A DNA stretch of 21,809 bases from Actinobacteria bacterium casp-actino8 (GTDB taxonomy: Bacteria > Actinomycetota > Acidimicrobiia > Acidimicrobiales > Ilumatobacteraceae), in assembly GCA_001510455.1 (NCBI GenBank), contig LFFH01000014.1, forward strand, positions 1-21,809, in the 5' to 3' direction. The notes beneath the pieces were generated by a model. That model was not told the DNA's origin. It did no database searches and worked only from the letters and a program-made list of their open reading frames with translations. The translations under genes and the position numbers were made by a program. This document shows, piece by piece, positions 1-7,197 of this stretch; within the stretch, counting starts at the first letter, position 1, and each line of letters starts with the position of its first letter.

Positions 1-255
1 CTCGAACCGCCGTCGCAGCTGTTCAAGAAGCACGTGTACGGCTGCTTCTTCGACGATCCGCACGGTCTGCGTTCACTCGTCGAAATCGGTGAGGACAACG
101 TCACCTACGAATGCGATTACCCGCACTCCGACTCGACGTGGCCTCACACCGCCAAGATCGCCCACGAGCAGACCCTTGGTCTCACCGATGAGCAGGTCTA
201 CAAGGTGTTACGCGGCAACGCCATCAAGATGCTCGGCATCACTCACCTGTCCTGA
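1..255 (+). CDS. Amidohydrolase family protein, C-terminal fragment
   Basis: The reading frame is open from the first base of the window, so only the last 84 residues are present and the start lies upstream. The fragment matches the C-terminus of amidohydrolase-2 (PF04909-type, metal-dependent TIM-barrel) proteins. It shows a DYPHSDS stretch (about residues 59-65), which in the family carries the last metal-binding aspartate after a beta strand. It then shows the usual closing helix, LTDEQVYKVLRGNAIKMLGI. Such enzymes hydrolyse or decarboxylate cyclic and aromatic acids and are common in actinobacterial catabolic clusters. The gene ends 4 bases before the stop of the convergent dioxygenase gene. 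The exact reaction cannot be assigned from this fragment. The family call is inferred from motif and C-terminal pattern. Confidence 0.8.
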   Translation, partial: LEPPSQLFKKHVYGCFFDDPHGLRSLVEIGEDNVTYECDYPHSDSTWPHTAKIAHEQTLGLTDEQVYKVLRGNAIKMLGITHLS

Positions 256-259
256 TACG

Positions 260-1084
260 TCACGCCTCGTAGATCGTCACGCGCCGAGCGCGACGGTGCT
301 GCCCGGAGTAGTCGTTCACTGCATAGTGCATGGTGTATCGGTTGTCCCACAGGGCGACGTCGCCTTCGGTCCACCGCCAGCGAATCTGCAGGTCGGGTCG
401 CTCGGCGATGGTGAATATCGCCTCGAGCAATTTGGTGCTCTCCACGTTGCTCAATCCGTCGATGCGTGCGGTCCAACCGCGATTGACGAACAACGCCGTC
501 TCACCCGACGAATGATGACGGCGCGTCATCGAATGAGTTGCGGTTCCGGTGAGAGGCGGTCGACCGTGGACCGCTGACAGTTCGCCGATCAGACGACGAA
601 TCGGTTCGCTGAGCGCGTCGTGGGCGCGAATCTGATTCGACCACATGGTGTCACCACCCCTCGTCGCCGGGATCTCCATGACGAAGAGTGATGCCTTCGG
701 GGGCGTCTCGACGAAAGTCACGTCGGTGTGCCAGACCGCGGTGGCGCGAGCATCGAAGTTCTTCGTCTGCGAATCGAGTACGAGGATCTCGGGATGTCCC
801 TCGGCCGCCATGGTCGGTGCATCTCGGTAGTCACTTCCCACTTCGGTGGTGGCTGCCAGCCGCGACCCGAAGCACGACGCGAAGCCCACATGGTCGGCCG
901 GACTCAGTCGCAATTTCGGGAAGAAGAGGACCAGGTGTTCGTCCCAATACGGGACGAGAGACGCAGCGATGTCACGGCGATCGAGGTCAGTGGTGTTGGA
1001 GAAATCGAGACCCTCGACGACTGCCCCGAGCGCTCCCGGTAACGGCGTCACGGAAATCTTCGATGTCACCGATGTCGATCTCAT
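260..1084 (-). CDS. TauD/TfdA-family Fe(II)/2-oxoglutarate-dependent dioxygenase
   Basis: This 274-residue protein has the full 2-oxoglutarate dioxygenase signature. The HxD pair is H119-T-D121. The distal histidine is H253 inside WDNRYTMH, followed by DY and the 2-oxoglutarate-binding arginine region HRRARR (R264/R267). The length is normal for TauD/TfdA enzymes, which couple 2-oxoglutarate decarboxylation to hydroxylation of substrates such as taurine, alkyl sulfates or phenoxyacetates. I chose the ATG at 1084 because a TACCCT hexamer lies 6 bases upstream, the leaderless arrangement seen elsewhere in this window, and because the family N-terminus begins here. The open frame runs on much further upstream but only antisense to the next gene. 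The gene is divergent from the dehydrogenase operon and may share its regulation. The substrate is unknown. Confidence 0.9.
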   Translation of the reverse strand: MRSTSVTSKISVTPLPGALGAVVEGLDFSNTTDLDRRDIAASLVPYWDEHLVLFFPKLRLSPADHVGFASCFGSRLAATTEVGSDYRDAPTMAAEGHPEILVLDSQTKNFDARATAVWHTDVTFVETPPKASLFVMEIPATRGGDTMWSNQIRAHDALSEPIRRLIGELSAVHGRPPLTGTATHSMTRRHHSSGETALFVNRGWTARIDGLSNVESTKLLEAIFTIAERPDLQIRWRWTEGDVALWDNRYTMHYAVNDYSGQHRRARRVTIYEA

Positions 1085-1090
1085 GAGCCA

Positions 1091-1096
1091 AGGGTA
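1091..1096 (-). promoter_or_regulatory. -10 element for the dioxygenase gene (leaderless)
   Basis: Read on the minus strand this is TACCCT, 6 bases before the ATG at 1084. Transcription would start at or next to the start codon. There is no Shine-Dalgarno sequence before this gene, which fits a leaderless transcript. Confidence 0.6.
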
Positions 1097-1123
1097 GGAG
1101 ATCGTCGCTCCCCCTCTCGCCCG

Positions 1124-1142
1124 ATCTGACTGGCCGTCAGAT
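1124..1142. promoter_or_regulatory. Palindromic operator candidate, probable TetR-type site
   Basis: ATCTGACTGGCCGTCAGAT has perfect 7-base arms (ATCTGAC / GTCAGAT) around a 5-base centre. It lies in the 117-base divergent region between the dioxygenase and alcohol dehydrogenase genes. It covers the expected -35 position of the operon promoter (1137-1142 is 17 bases before the TAGAGT at 1160). Size and symmetry are typical of TetR-family operators. The TetR gene at 5599-6231 is the last gene of the operon controlled here, which is the usual autoregulatory layout. Binding itself is inferred. Confidence 0.65.
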
Positions 1143-1153
1143 TCTCCGGTGAC

Positions 1154-1169
1154 TCGGACTAGAGTCCGA
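1154..1169. promoter_or_regulatory. Second inverted repeat overlapping the operon -10 box
   Basis: TCGGACT-AG-AGTCCGA is a 7+2+7 inverted repeat. It contains the TAGAGT hexamer (1160-1165), the best -10 box for the alcohol dehydrogenase operon, with about a 36-base leader to the ATG at 1202. Its half-sites differ from those of the 1124-1142 palindrome. It may therefore bind a different regulator, or be a weaker site. Confidence 0.45.
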
Positions 1170-1201
1170 CTCGCGACGTTTCGGCTCGACGAGGGGGAAT
1201 C

Positions 1202-2305
1202 ATGAAAGGCATCGTCTACGACGGATCCACGGCGACGCTGGTCGACGGCTTGTCGGTGCGTGAACCAGGTCCCCGAGAGGTCTGGGTCGACGTCGCAGCC
1301 GCCGGTCTCTGCCACTCGGACATCTCCTACATGCACGGGCTTTACCCCGTTCCGTCGCCCGGAGTGTGCGGTCACGAGGCCGCCGGGGTCGTGGCAGCGG
1401 TCGGCAATGCGGTCACCCACGTGGCACCCGGTGATCACGTCATCATCGCCACTCTCGCCGCCTGCGGATTCTGCGAGTTCTGCATGGACGGCAAGCCCAC
1501 GTTCTGTCGATCGACACTCGGCAACTGGACCCAGCCCTTCACTCTCGACGGGCAACCGATCTACAACTTCGCCGCCACCAGTGCCTTCGCCGAACGCACG
1601 ATCGTGCGCGACGTGCAATGCGTGAAGATCCCGAAAGACGTTCCCCTCACCTCGGCCGCTCTCGTCGGATGCGGTGTGGTCACGGGTATGGGCGCTGTGT
1701 TCAACCGGGCCAACGTGAAGCGCGGCCAGTCGGCGGTCGTGTTCGGCGTCGGCGGTGTCGGGCTGAACTGCATCCAAGCGCTGAAGGTGCAAGGAGCGTC
1801 CACGATCATCGCCGTCGACACCTTGGCCGAGAAGGAGACCTTGGCTCGCCAGTTCGGAGCCACACACTTCCTCGACGGCCGACGCGACGACATCGTCGAG
1901 GCCATCGTCAGCATCCTTCCCTACCGAGACGACATGCCGCGCGGACCGTTCAATGCCGGGGGCGCCAATTGGGCCTTCGATTGCGTGGCTCACCCGGTCG
2001 TCACGAACAATGCCCTCGAGTGCCTCGACTGGGGTGGCACGGTGGTAGTCATCGGAGTGGCCGGTCAGACGGCCGAGTTCCACGGTCTGTACGGACGCCT
2101 CACCCAGGTCGACCGCGGCATCATCGGTTGTCGCTACGGATCGGTGAGTCCGCAGCGAGACATCCCCTACATCATCGACCTCTATCGACGTGGCGAAGTA
2201 CTTCTCGACGAGCTCGTGAGCGCGACCTTCCCGATCGCCGACTGGAAGAGTGCCGTCGAGGGTCTCGAGAGCGGATCAGTGGCCCGAGCGGTCATCACGT
2301 TCTGA
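1202..2305 (+). CDS. Zinc-dependent alcohol dehydrogenase (MDR family)
   Basis: This 367-residue medium-chain dehydrogenase has both zinc sites. The catalytic ligands are C37, the GHE motif at H58-E59, and C157. The structural zinc cysteines are C88, C91, C94 and C102. The nucleotide-binding GVGGVG lies at residues 182-187 and is followed by an acidic strand end (VDT), suggesting NAD(H). The architecture is that of class III-like or NDMA-dependent-like alcohol dehydrogenases of actinobacteria, which oxidise primary alcohols to aldehydes. The ATG at 1202 has a strong Shine-Dalgarno, GAGGGGG at 1191-1197. It is the first gene of an operon with a CoA ligase, two SDRs and a TetR regulator, so it probably makes an aldehyde or acid later activated to a CoA thioester. 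The physiological alcohol is not identifiable from sequence. Confidence 0.92.
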   Translation: MKGIVYDGSTATLVDGLSVREPGPREVWVDVAAAGLCHSDISYMHGLYPVPSPGVCGHEAAGVVAAVGNAVTHVAPGDHVIIATLAACGFCEFCMDGKPTFCRSTLGNWTQPFTLDGQPIYNFAATSAFAERTIVRDVQCVKIPKDVPLTSAALVGCGVVTGMGAVFNRANVKRGQSAVVFGVGGVGLNCIQALKVQGASTIIAVDTLAEKETLARQFGATHFLDGRRDDIVEAIVSILPYRDDMPRGPFNAGGANWAFDCVAHPVVTNNALECLDWGGTVVVIGVAGQTAEFHGLYGRLTQVDRGIIGCRYGSVSPQRDIPYIIDLYRRGEVLLDELVSATFPIADWKSAVEGLESGSVARAVITF

Positions 2306-2324
2306 GCCGAGGTCGCACGAAGTC

Positions 2325-3884
2325 ATGACTACTCCCGCCGGCGTCCTCGATCTGGACGGCAAGACGTTGTGGCAGTTGGTCTGTGAACGCGCCACACTCA
2401 CGCCCGACAAGCAGATGGCTCGCGACGAATCGGGACGAACGCTCACCTTCGGTGCATACAAGGAATGGTGCGAGCGTGTCGCCGCCGGACTCGCGCAGAT
2501 GGGTGTCGGAGCGGGCACCAACGTCTCGTGGATCCAACCATCTCGTTTCGAGTCGCTCGTACTCACCGGGGCGCTCTCGCGCCTCGGAGCCATCCAGAAT
2601 CCGATCCTCCCCATCTACCGACACCGAGAGGTCTCGTTCATCACTCGACAGTCGCAGTGCCGAGTACTCGTGGTGCCGGGAGTCTTTCGGGGGTTCGACT
2701 ACGAGCCGATGGCGCGCGAAGTGGCGGCCGAACTCGACCACGACGTTCGGGTCCTGGTGGCCGATCCGGGTCTTCCCGAGGCCGATCCCTCCGAGGTCGA
2801 ACTTCCGCCGTACGAGGCCGACCTGCACGGACTTCGCTGGCTCTTCTACTCGTCGGGCACCACGGCCGATCCGAAAGGCGCCAAGCACAGCGACTTCAGC
2901 ATGTCGGCCGCCAACGACGGAATGCAGTGGAGCATGGAAGTCGGCCCCGACGACAAGGCGGCCGTCGTGTTTCCGATCACGCACGTCGGCGGCCTCATCT
3001 GGTTGTTCAACGCCATGCAGACCGGAGTCGAGCTTCTCATGGTCGAGACCTTCGACGCGTCGGCGACACCGGCCTGGCTCGGAGCCAACGGCTGCACCTG
3101 CGCCGGAGCGGGCACCGTCTTTTGGCTCACCTATCTCAACACTCAGCGTCAACTCGCGACCGGTGAACGACTTCTGCCCAATGTCCGCATTTTCAACGGC
3201 GGTGGTGCGCCGAAACCCAAGACGTTGCACGCCGAGATGATGGACGCCTTCGGAGCACCACTCATCGGTGGGTGGGGTCTCACCGAAGCTCCGATCAACA
3301 CCATGGTCCACGTCGACGACCCCGACGACAAGAAAGCCACCACCGACGGACGTCCGTGCCCCGGCGTGAGCATCCGAGTCGTGATGGACGATCACGAATG
3401 TGCAGCGGGTGAAGAGGGTGAGCTGAGGGTGAAGGGACGGCAGGTCTGTCAGGGCTATCTCGACCCGACCCTCGACGTCGATGCCTTCGACGAGGACGGA
3501 TGGTTCCGGACCGGTGATCTCGGAGTCATCGACGCCGATGGTTTCGTGAGCATCACCGGACGACTGAAGGACATCATCATTCGCAAGGGTGAGAACATCT
3601 CGGCCAAGGAGATCGAAGATCTGTTGTTCGCCCACCCGGCCGTCGCCGACGTCGCCGTGGTCGGACTTCCCGATGCCGCGAGCGGTGAGATCGCCTGCGC
3701 CGTCGTGGTGACCAACGCTGGTGCGACTCTCGGTTTCGACGACATGGTCGTCTTCTTGAAAGACGCTGAGTTGTCACGACACAAGATTCCCGAGCGCCTC
3801 GAGATCGTCGACGCACTCCCTCGCAACCCGAGCGGAAAGGTTCTGAAAAAGGATCTCCGCGCCACTTATGGAGGACAGGCATGA
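2325..3884 (+). CDS. AMP-forming acyl-CoA synthetase (FadD-like)
   Basis: This 519-residue ANL-superfamily enzyme carries all the core motifs. They are the phosphate loop YSSGTTADPKG (175-185), GWGLTE (316-321), TGD (396-398), the hinge/adenylate region GRLKD (412-416) and IRKGENIS (419-426), and the C-terminal catalytic lysine in NPSGK (K505). It adenylates a carboxylic acid with ATP and transfers it to CoA. The open frame extends 25 codons upstream into the dehydrogenase gene. I chose ATG 2325 because it leaves a 19-base gap and because the family N-terminus begins here. Its stop overlaps the start of the next gene as ATGA, so translation is probably coupled. The acid it activates is unknown. 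The context with an alcohol dehydrogenase suggests an acid derived from the same pathway. Confidence 0.92.
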   Translation: MTTPAGVLDLDGKTLWQLVCERATLTPDKQMARDESGRTLTFGAYKEWCERVAAGLAQMGVGAGTNVSWIQPSRFESLVLTGALSRLGAIQNPILPIYRHREVSFITRQSQCRVLVVPGVFRGFDYEPMAREVAAELDHDVRVLVADPGLPEADPSEVELPPYEADLHGLRWLFYSSGTTADPKGAKHSDFSMSAANDGMQWSMEVGPDDKAAVVFPITHVGGLIWLFNAMQTGVELLMVETFDASATPAWLGANGCTCAGAGTVFWLTYLNTQRQLATGERLLPNVRIFNGGGAPKPKTLHAEMMDAFGAPLIGGWGLTEAPINTMVHVDDPDDKKATTDGRPCPGVSIRVVMDDHECAAGEEGELRVKGRQVCQGYLDPTLDVDAFDEDGWFRTGDLGVIDADGFVSITGRLKDIIIRKGENISAKEIEDLLFAHPAVADVAVVGLPDAASGEIACAVVVTNAGATLGFDDMVVFLKDAELSRHKIPERLEIVDALPRNPSGKVLKKDLRATYGGQA

Positions 3885-4666
3885 CCGACACCATTCCCAC
3901 TCACTCGCGTGCCTCGGGCCTCCGGGTCTTCGTGACCGGTGCCGGATCGGGTATCGGGCGAGCCACCGCTCTCCGATTCGCCGCCGAAGGCGCCGCCGTC
4001 GCATGTGTCGATCTGAAGGGAGCCGCCGAGACGGCCAACGACATCCAGGCCACCGGTGGTCGCGCGGTCGCCTACGAACTCGACGTCACCGATGCGGCGG
4101 CGGTCGAGCGCACCGTCGACACCGCCGCCGCTGAGCTCGGCGGACTCGACGTTCTGTGCAACATCGCCGGCATCGGGCATTTCGCTCACAGCCACGAAGA
4201 GACGCCCGACTGGTTCGATCGCATCGTGTCGGTCAATCTCAACGGAACCTTCTATGCCACACGATTCGCCCTCCCCCACTTGTTGAAGCGCTCCGTCGAG
4301 AGTGGCCGTGACGGAGTCGTGATCAACACCGCCTCCACCTCGGGGCTCATGGGCGCCCCGTGGAGCGCCGCCTACTGCGCGAGCAAGGGTGGTGTCGTCA
4401 ATCTCACCCGAGCGCTCGCCTATGAATATCGCGGCAAGGGCGTTCGGGTGAACGCCATCGCACCCGGTGGGACCAACACGAACATCATCCACTCGTTCAT
4501 GAGTCTGCCGGAGGGTGCCGACCACAAGTTGATGGCGAAGATCATGACACCCATGGATCAAGCCGAACCCGACGAGATCGCCAACATGTTCGTGTTCATC
4601 GCATCCGACGAAGGTCGCTACATGACCGGATCGATCGTCGTGATGGACGGCGGCATCACCTGCTGA
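3881..4666 (+). CDS. Short-chain dehydrogenase/reductase (SDR), first of two
   Basis: This 261-residue classical SDR has the cofactor loop TGAGSGIG (19-26), the acidic residue of VDL (D44) that favours NAD(H), NIAG (94-97), and a catalytic serine near 152-154. The YxxxK pair is Y165/K169 in AAYCASKGG. It ends with the usual MDGG near the C-terminus. It probably oxidises a hydroxyacyl or hydroxy substrate, or reduces the corresponding ketone. The start overlaps the CoA ligase stop by 4 bases. A strong ribosome site, GGAGGA at 3870-3875, lies inside the end of that gene, so this start is secure. In the operon it sits between the CoA ligase and a second SDR, fitting consecutive oxidation steps. 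Confidence 0.92.
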   Translation: MTDTIPTHSRASGLRVFVTGAGSGIGRATALRFAAEGAAVACVDLKGAAETANDIQATGGRAVAYELDVTDAAAVERTVDTAAAELGGLDVLCNIAGIGHFAHSHEETPDWFDRIVSVNLNGTFYATRFALPHLLKRSVESGRDGVVINTASTSGLMGAPWSAAYCASKGGVVNLTRALAYEYRGKGVRVNAIAPGGTNTNIIHSFMSLPEGADHKLMAKIMTPMDQAEPDEIANMFVFIASDEGRYMTGSIVVMDGGITC

Positions 4667-4675
4667 GAGGAAGAC

Positions 4676-5599
4676 ATGAGCAACCAACGCAACCCAGACG
4701 GCATCTGCGCCGGTCGGACCGTCATCGTGACCGGGGCTGGACGCGGTCTCGGTCGTGCCCATGCCCTCGCTTTCGCGGCCGAAGGTGCGAACGTCGTGGT
4801 CAACGACGTCGGTGCATCGTTGACCGGTGAAGGACACGACGTCGGGCCGGCTGCCGAAGTGGTCGCCGAGATCGTGGCCATGGGAGGTCGGGCGATCGTC
4901 AATGCCGACGACGTCAGCGACTGGGACGGAGCCGGCCACATGGTCGCCGAGGCGATCGAGACGTTCGGAGGCCTCGACACTCTCGTGTGCAATGCCGGCA
5001 TCGTTCGTGACCGCATGATCGTGAACATGTCGGTCGACGAGTGGGACGCCGTCATGAAGGTTCATCTACGGGGCATGTTCTGCCCGGTCCGTCACGCAGT
5101 CGATCATTGGCGAGCCCGAGCCAAGGCCGGTGAGACCGTCGACGCCCGCATCGTGACGACGTCGTCAGGAGCCGGACTGTTCGGATCGGTGTCACAGGCC
5201 AACTACTCGGCGGCCAAGGCCGGAATCGCCGCCTTCACGATCGTTTCGGCCGTCGAACTCTCTCGTTACGGCGTGAAGATCAACGGCATCGCTCCGTCGG
5301 CGCGAAGTCGCATGACCGAGGAGGCCTTCGCCGAGATGATGAAGCGACCCGACTCGGGATTCGACGCCATGGACCCGGCGAACGTGAGTCCGGTGGTCGT
5401 GTGGCTCGGATCCACGTCGTGCGACGTGACCGGCAAGATGTTCGAGACCGCCGGCGGCCAATTGTCCGTTGCCGATGGTTGGCAGCACGGTGAAGTCGCC
5501 GACAAGGGCGACCGCTACGTACCGTCGGAGGTCGGTGGCGTGGTCGCCGACCTCCTCACCCGAGCCCCGGCTCCGGCTGCCGTGTACGGAGCCGGCTGA
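4676..5599 (+). CDS. Short-chain dehydrogenase/reductase, MFE-2-like, second of two
   Basis: This 307-residue SDR is longer than the classical 250 residues. It carries TGAGRGLG (19-26), N/D of VVNDVG (43-46), NAGI (106-109) and the triad S163/S164, Y177 and K181 (YSAAK). The NDVGAS segment, the inserted loop after it and the C-terminal extension after residue 265 resemble the (3R)-hydroxyacyl-CoA dehydrogenase half of MFE-2/HSD17B4-type enzymes. Acyl-CoA beta-oxidation is therefore a plausible role. The usual PG after the active site is replaced by APSARSRM. The ribosome site is AGGAAG at 4668-4673. The gene is 9 bases behind the first SDR, and its stop overlaps the TetR start by one base (TGATG). 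Substrate assignment is inference. Confidence 0.88.
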   Translation: MSNQRNPDGICAGRTVIVTGAGRGLGRAHALAFAAEGANVVVNDVGASLTGEGHDVGPAAEVVAEIVAMGGRAIVNADDVSDWDGAGHMVAEAIETFGGLDTLVCNAGIVRDRMIVNMSVDEWDAVMKVHLRGMFCPVRHAVDHWRARAKAGETVDARIVTTSSGAGLFGSVSQANYSAAKAGIAAFTIVSAVELSRYGVKINGIAPSARSRMTEEAFAEMMKRPDSGFDAMDPANVSPVVVWLGSTSCDVTGKMFETAGGQLSVADGWQHGEVADKGDRYVPSEVGGVVADLLTRAPAPAAVYGAG

Positions 5600-6231
5600 T
5601 GCCGAGCAAGGTTCGCTCGGTCGATGGTCGGGTGATCGGATCGCGCGCGCAGGCGACTCGTCGTCGCCTTCTCGATGCCACTGAGAAGTTGTTGACCGAA
5701 CAAGGCGTGTTCGATCTGCGCGTGGTCGACATCACCCGCGAAGTGGGCACCTCGGCGGCCACCTTCTACCAGTACTTCAACGACGCCGACGCCGCGATCC
5801 TGGCGCTCGCCGAGGAAGCCTTGGAGGACGAACGTCCGCTCGTCGAGCATCTTCATCCGAGCTGGACACCCGAGGACGCACACATCCGCGCGGCAGCTTT
5901 CGTCGATGCCTACCTGTCGTACTGGGACGAGCACGCAGCCGTCCTTCGAATCCGTAACGTCAAGGCCGAGGAGGGTGACCGCGAGTTTCGCGCCGTGCGC
6001 TCTCAGGCGAACCTTCTCGTGATCGATGGATTCCAGACCATGATCGCCGATGGCATCGCGACCGGTCGTCTACCTCGTACTCTCGATCCTTTCACCACTG
6101 GAGCCGCGCTCGTCGCCATGATCGAACGACTGCTCGGATTCCAGAACGAGATGTCGAAGCGTGGCTCGTCACGCGATTCGATTCGCGACACCCTCGTCAC
6201 GTTGTTGAGCCGAACGATCGTCGGCGGCTGA
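5599..6231 (+). CDS. TetR-family transcriptional regulator
   Basis: This 210-residue protein has an N-terminal TetR DNA-binding domain. Helix 1 starts near ATRRRLLDATEKLL (19-32). The helix-turn-helix spans about 41-62 and includes VVDITREVGTSAATFYQYF. The C-terminal ligand domain is helical and not assignable by eye. The ATG overlaps the upstream SDR stop as TGATG, so it is the fifth gene of the alcohol dehydrogenase operon and likely translated by re-initiation. It is the obvious candidate to bind the palindrome at 1124-1142 and repress its own operon, and perhaps the dioxygenase, until a pathway intermediate such as an acyl-CoA binds. Its stop TGA at 6229-6231 abuts the stop of the convergent LLM gene. 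Confidence 0.93.
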   Translation: MPSKVRSVDGRVIGSRAQATRRRLLDATEKLLTEQGVFDLRVVDITREVGTSAATFYQYFNDADAAILALAEEALEDERPLVEHLHPSWTPEDAHIRAAAFVDAYLSYWDEHAAVLRIRNVKAEEGDREFRAVRSQANLLVIDGFQTMIADGIATGRLPRTLDPFTTGAALVAMIERLLGFQNEMSKRGSSRDSIRDTLVTLLSRTIVGG

Positions 6232-7140
6232 TCACAACGACGGGATCAACGAGGCCAACTGCTCGAACTCGGGCATCGTGACCCGACTCGGATCGGCCGA
6301 GAGGACCTGGACGCACACGTGGTCGGCTCCTCGTGAGAGATGGTCCTTGATACGCGCCGCGATGTCGTCGAGATTTCCCCACGCCACAATGGCATCGACG
6401 AGTCGATCGGTCGGTTCACCGTCGTTTCCGCTCAGGTCGGCGTCGGTCCAACCGAGGCGCCGCAGATTGTTCGTGTAGTTGGGCAATCCGAGATAGGTCT
6501 TCATGAAACCGCGCGCCACGGCCCGTGCCTCGGTCCGGTCGGTCGAGAACACCACCGCCTGTTCGGGGGCGAGGAGCGCGTCGGGCCCGAGCGCTTCCCG
6601 GGCCACCGTCGTGTGCTCGACCGGCACGAAGTACGGATGGGCACCGAGCGAACGTTCGGCGGCGAGCTGCAGCATCTTCGGACCGAGGGCCGCCAACGCA
6701 CGAGCCGGCGGTGTGCTCGGTTGTGCAGCGAAGAAGAAACCGTTGTCCATGGCGTCGAGATACTTCTTCATCGTCGACAGAGGCTTGTCGTACGTTCCGC
6801 CGTGGAATCCTTCCACGGCCGGCTGATGGCTGACTCCGATTCCGAGAAGGAAGCGGTCGGGAAAAGCTTCGGTCACTGTCTTCCAACCCGCCTGCATGGT
6901 CATCGGTGAGCGCGCATGGAGACTGGCGATACCAGTGGCGAGAATCATCCGATCGGTCGCCGACAACAGCAGTGACGTCGATGCGAAGGGCTCGCGTCCG
7001 ACCGCCTCGGGAACCCACACCGTTCGGAAGCCGAGTTCTTCGAGACGAGCCACGTGCTTTTGCGCCTCGCGCATGGGTTGCATGTCGAGCTGGAAGGTCC
7101 AGAGCCCGAGCTTGCCGAGAGATTCCTTGGTGAGAGCCAT
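6232..7140 (-). CDS. LLM-class F420-dependent oxidoreductase, MSMEG_4141-like
   Basis: This 302-residue TIM-barrel protein of the luciferase-like group opens with LGKLGLWTFQLDMQP and has WVPEAVGREPF (42-52). ATGIASLHARSPMTMQAG and FLLGIGVSHQP follow, the pattern of the F420-type subgroup named after MSMEG_4141. In this family a reduced deazaflavin F420 is used for hydride transfer to or from organic substrates; the substrate of the subgroup is not established to my knowledge. The ATG at 7140 is preceded 6 bases upstream by TAGTTT on the same strand, with no Shine-Dalgarno, so the mRNA is probably leaderless. It is divergent from the S9 peptidase gene and convergent with the TetR gene, with stop codons touching. 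Confidence 0.85.
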   Translation of the reverse strand: MALTKESLGKLGLWTFQLDMQPMREAQKHVARLEELGFRTVWVPEAVGREPFASTSLLLSATDRMILATGIASLHARSPMTMQAGWKTVTEAFPDRFLLGIGVSHQPAVEGFHGGTYDKPLSTMKKYLDAMDNGFFFAAQPSTPPARALAALGPKMLQLAAERSLGAHPYFVPVEHTTVAREALGPDALLAPEQAVVFSTDRTEARAVARGFMKTYLGLPNYTNNLRRLGWTDADLSGNDGEPTDRLVDAIVAWGNLDDIAARIKDHLSRGADHVCVQVLSADPSRVTMPEFEQLASLIPSL

Positions 7141-7146
7141 GCGGTG

Positions 7147-7190
7147 AAACTAGGTCAGGCATCGCCGGGCCCCGTCATCGAAACTACCGT
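7147..7190. promoter_or_regulatory. Divergent leaderless promoter pair (LLM / S9 peptidase)
   Basis: Minus-strand TAGTTT (7147-7152) is 6 bases before the LLM ATG. Plus-strand TACCGT (7185-7190) is 7 bases before the GTG at 7198. The hexamers are 32 bases apart, so the two -35 regions must occupy the same segment. Confidence 0.55.
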
Positions 7191-7197
7191 GCCCATC

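Noticed and set aside
1085..2083. Upstream extension of the dioxygenase frame to a 607-residue protein on the minus strand
   Set aside because: The extra 333 codons are antisense to the alcohol dehydrogenase and show no domain. Open antisense frames are common in this GC-rich codon usage.
2295..3635. 446-residue open frame on the minus strand opposite the acyl-CoA synthetase
   Set aside because: The plus-strand frame carries all ANL motifs. The antisense translation is low-complexity and rich in D, H, G and R, with no recognisable motif.
3866..5065. 399-residue open frame on the minus strand opposite the two SDR genes
   Set aside because: It crosses two well-supported genes and has antisense composition without domains.
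7054..7197. N-terminal extension of the S9 peptidase
   Set aside because: It is antisense to the LLM gene, and a leaderless promoter box sits directly before GTG 7198.
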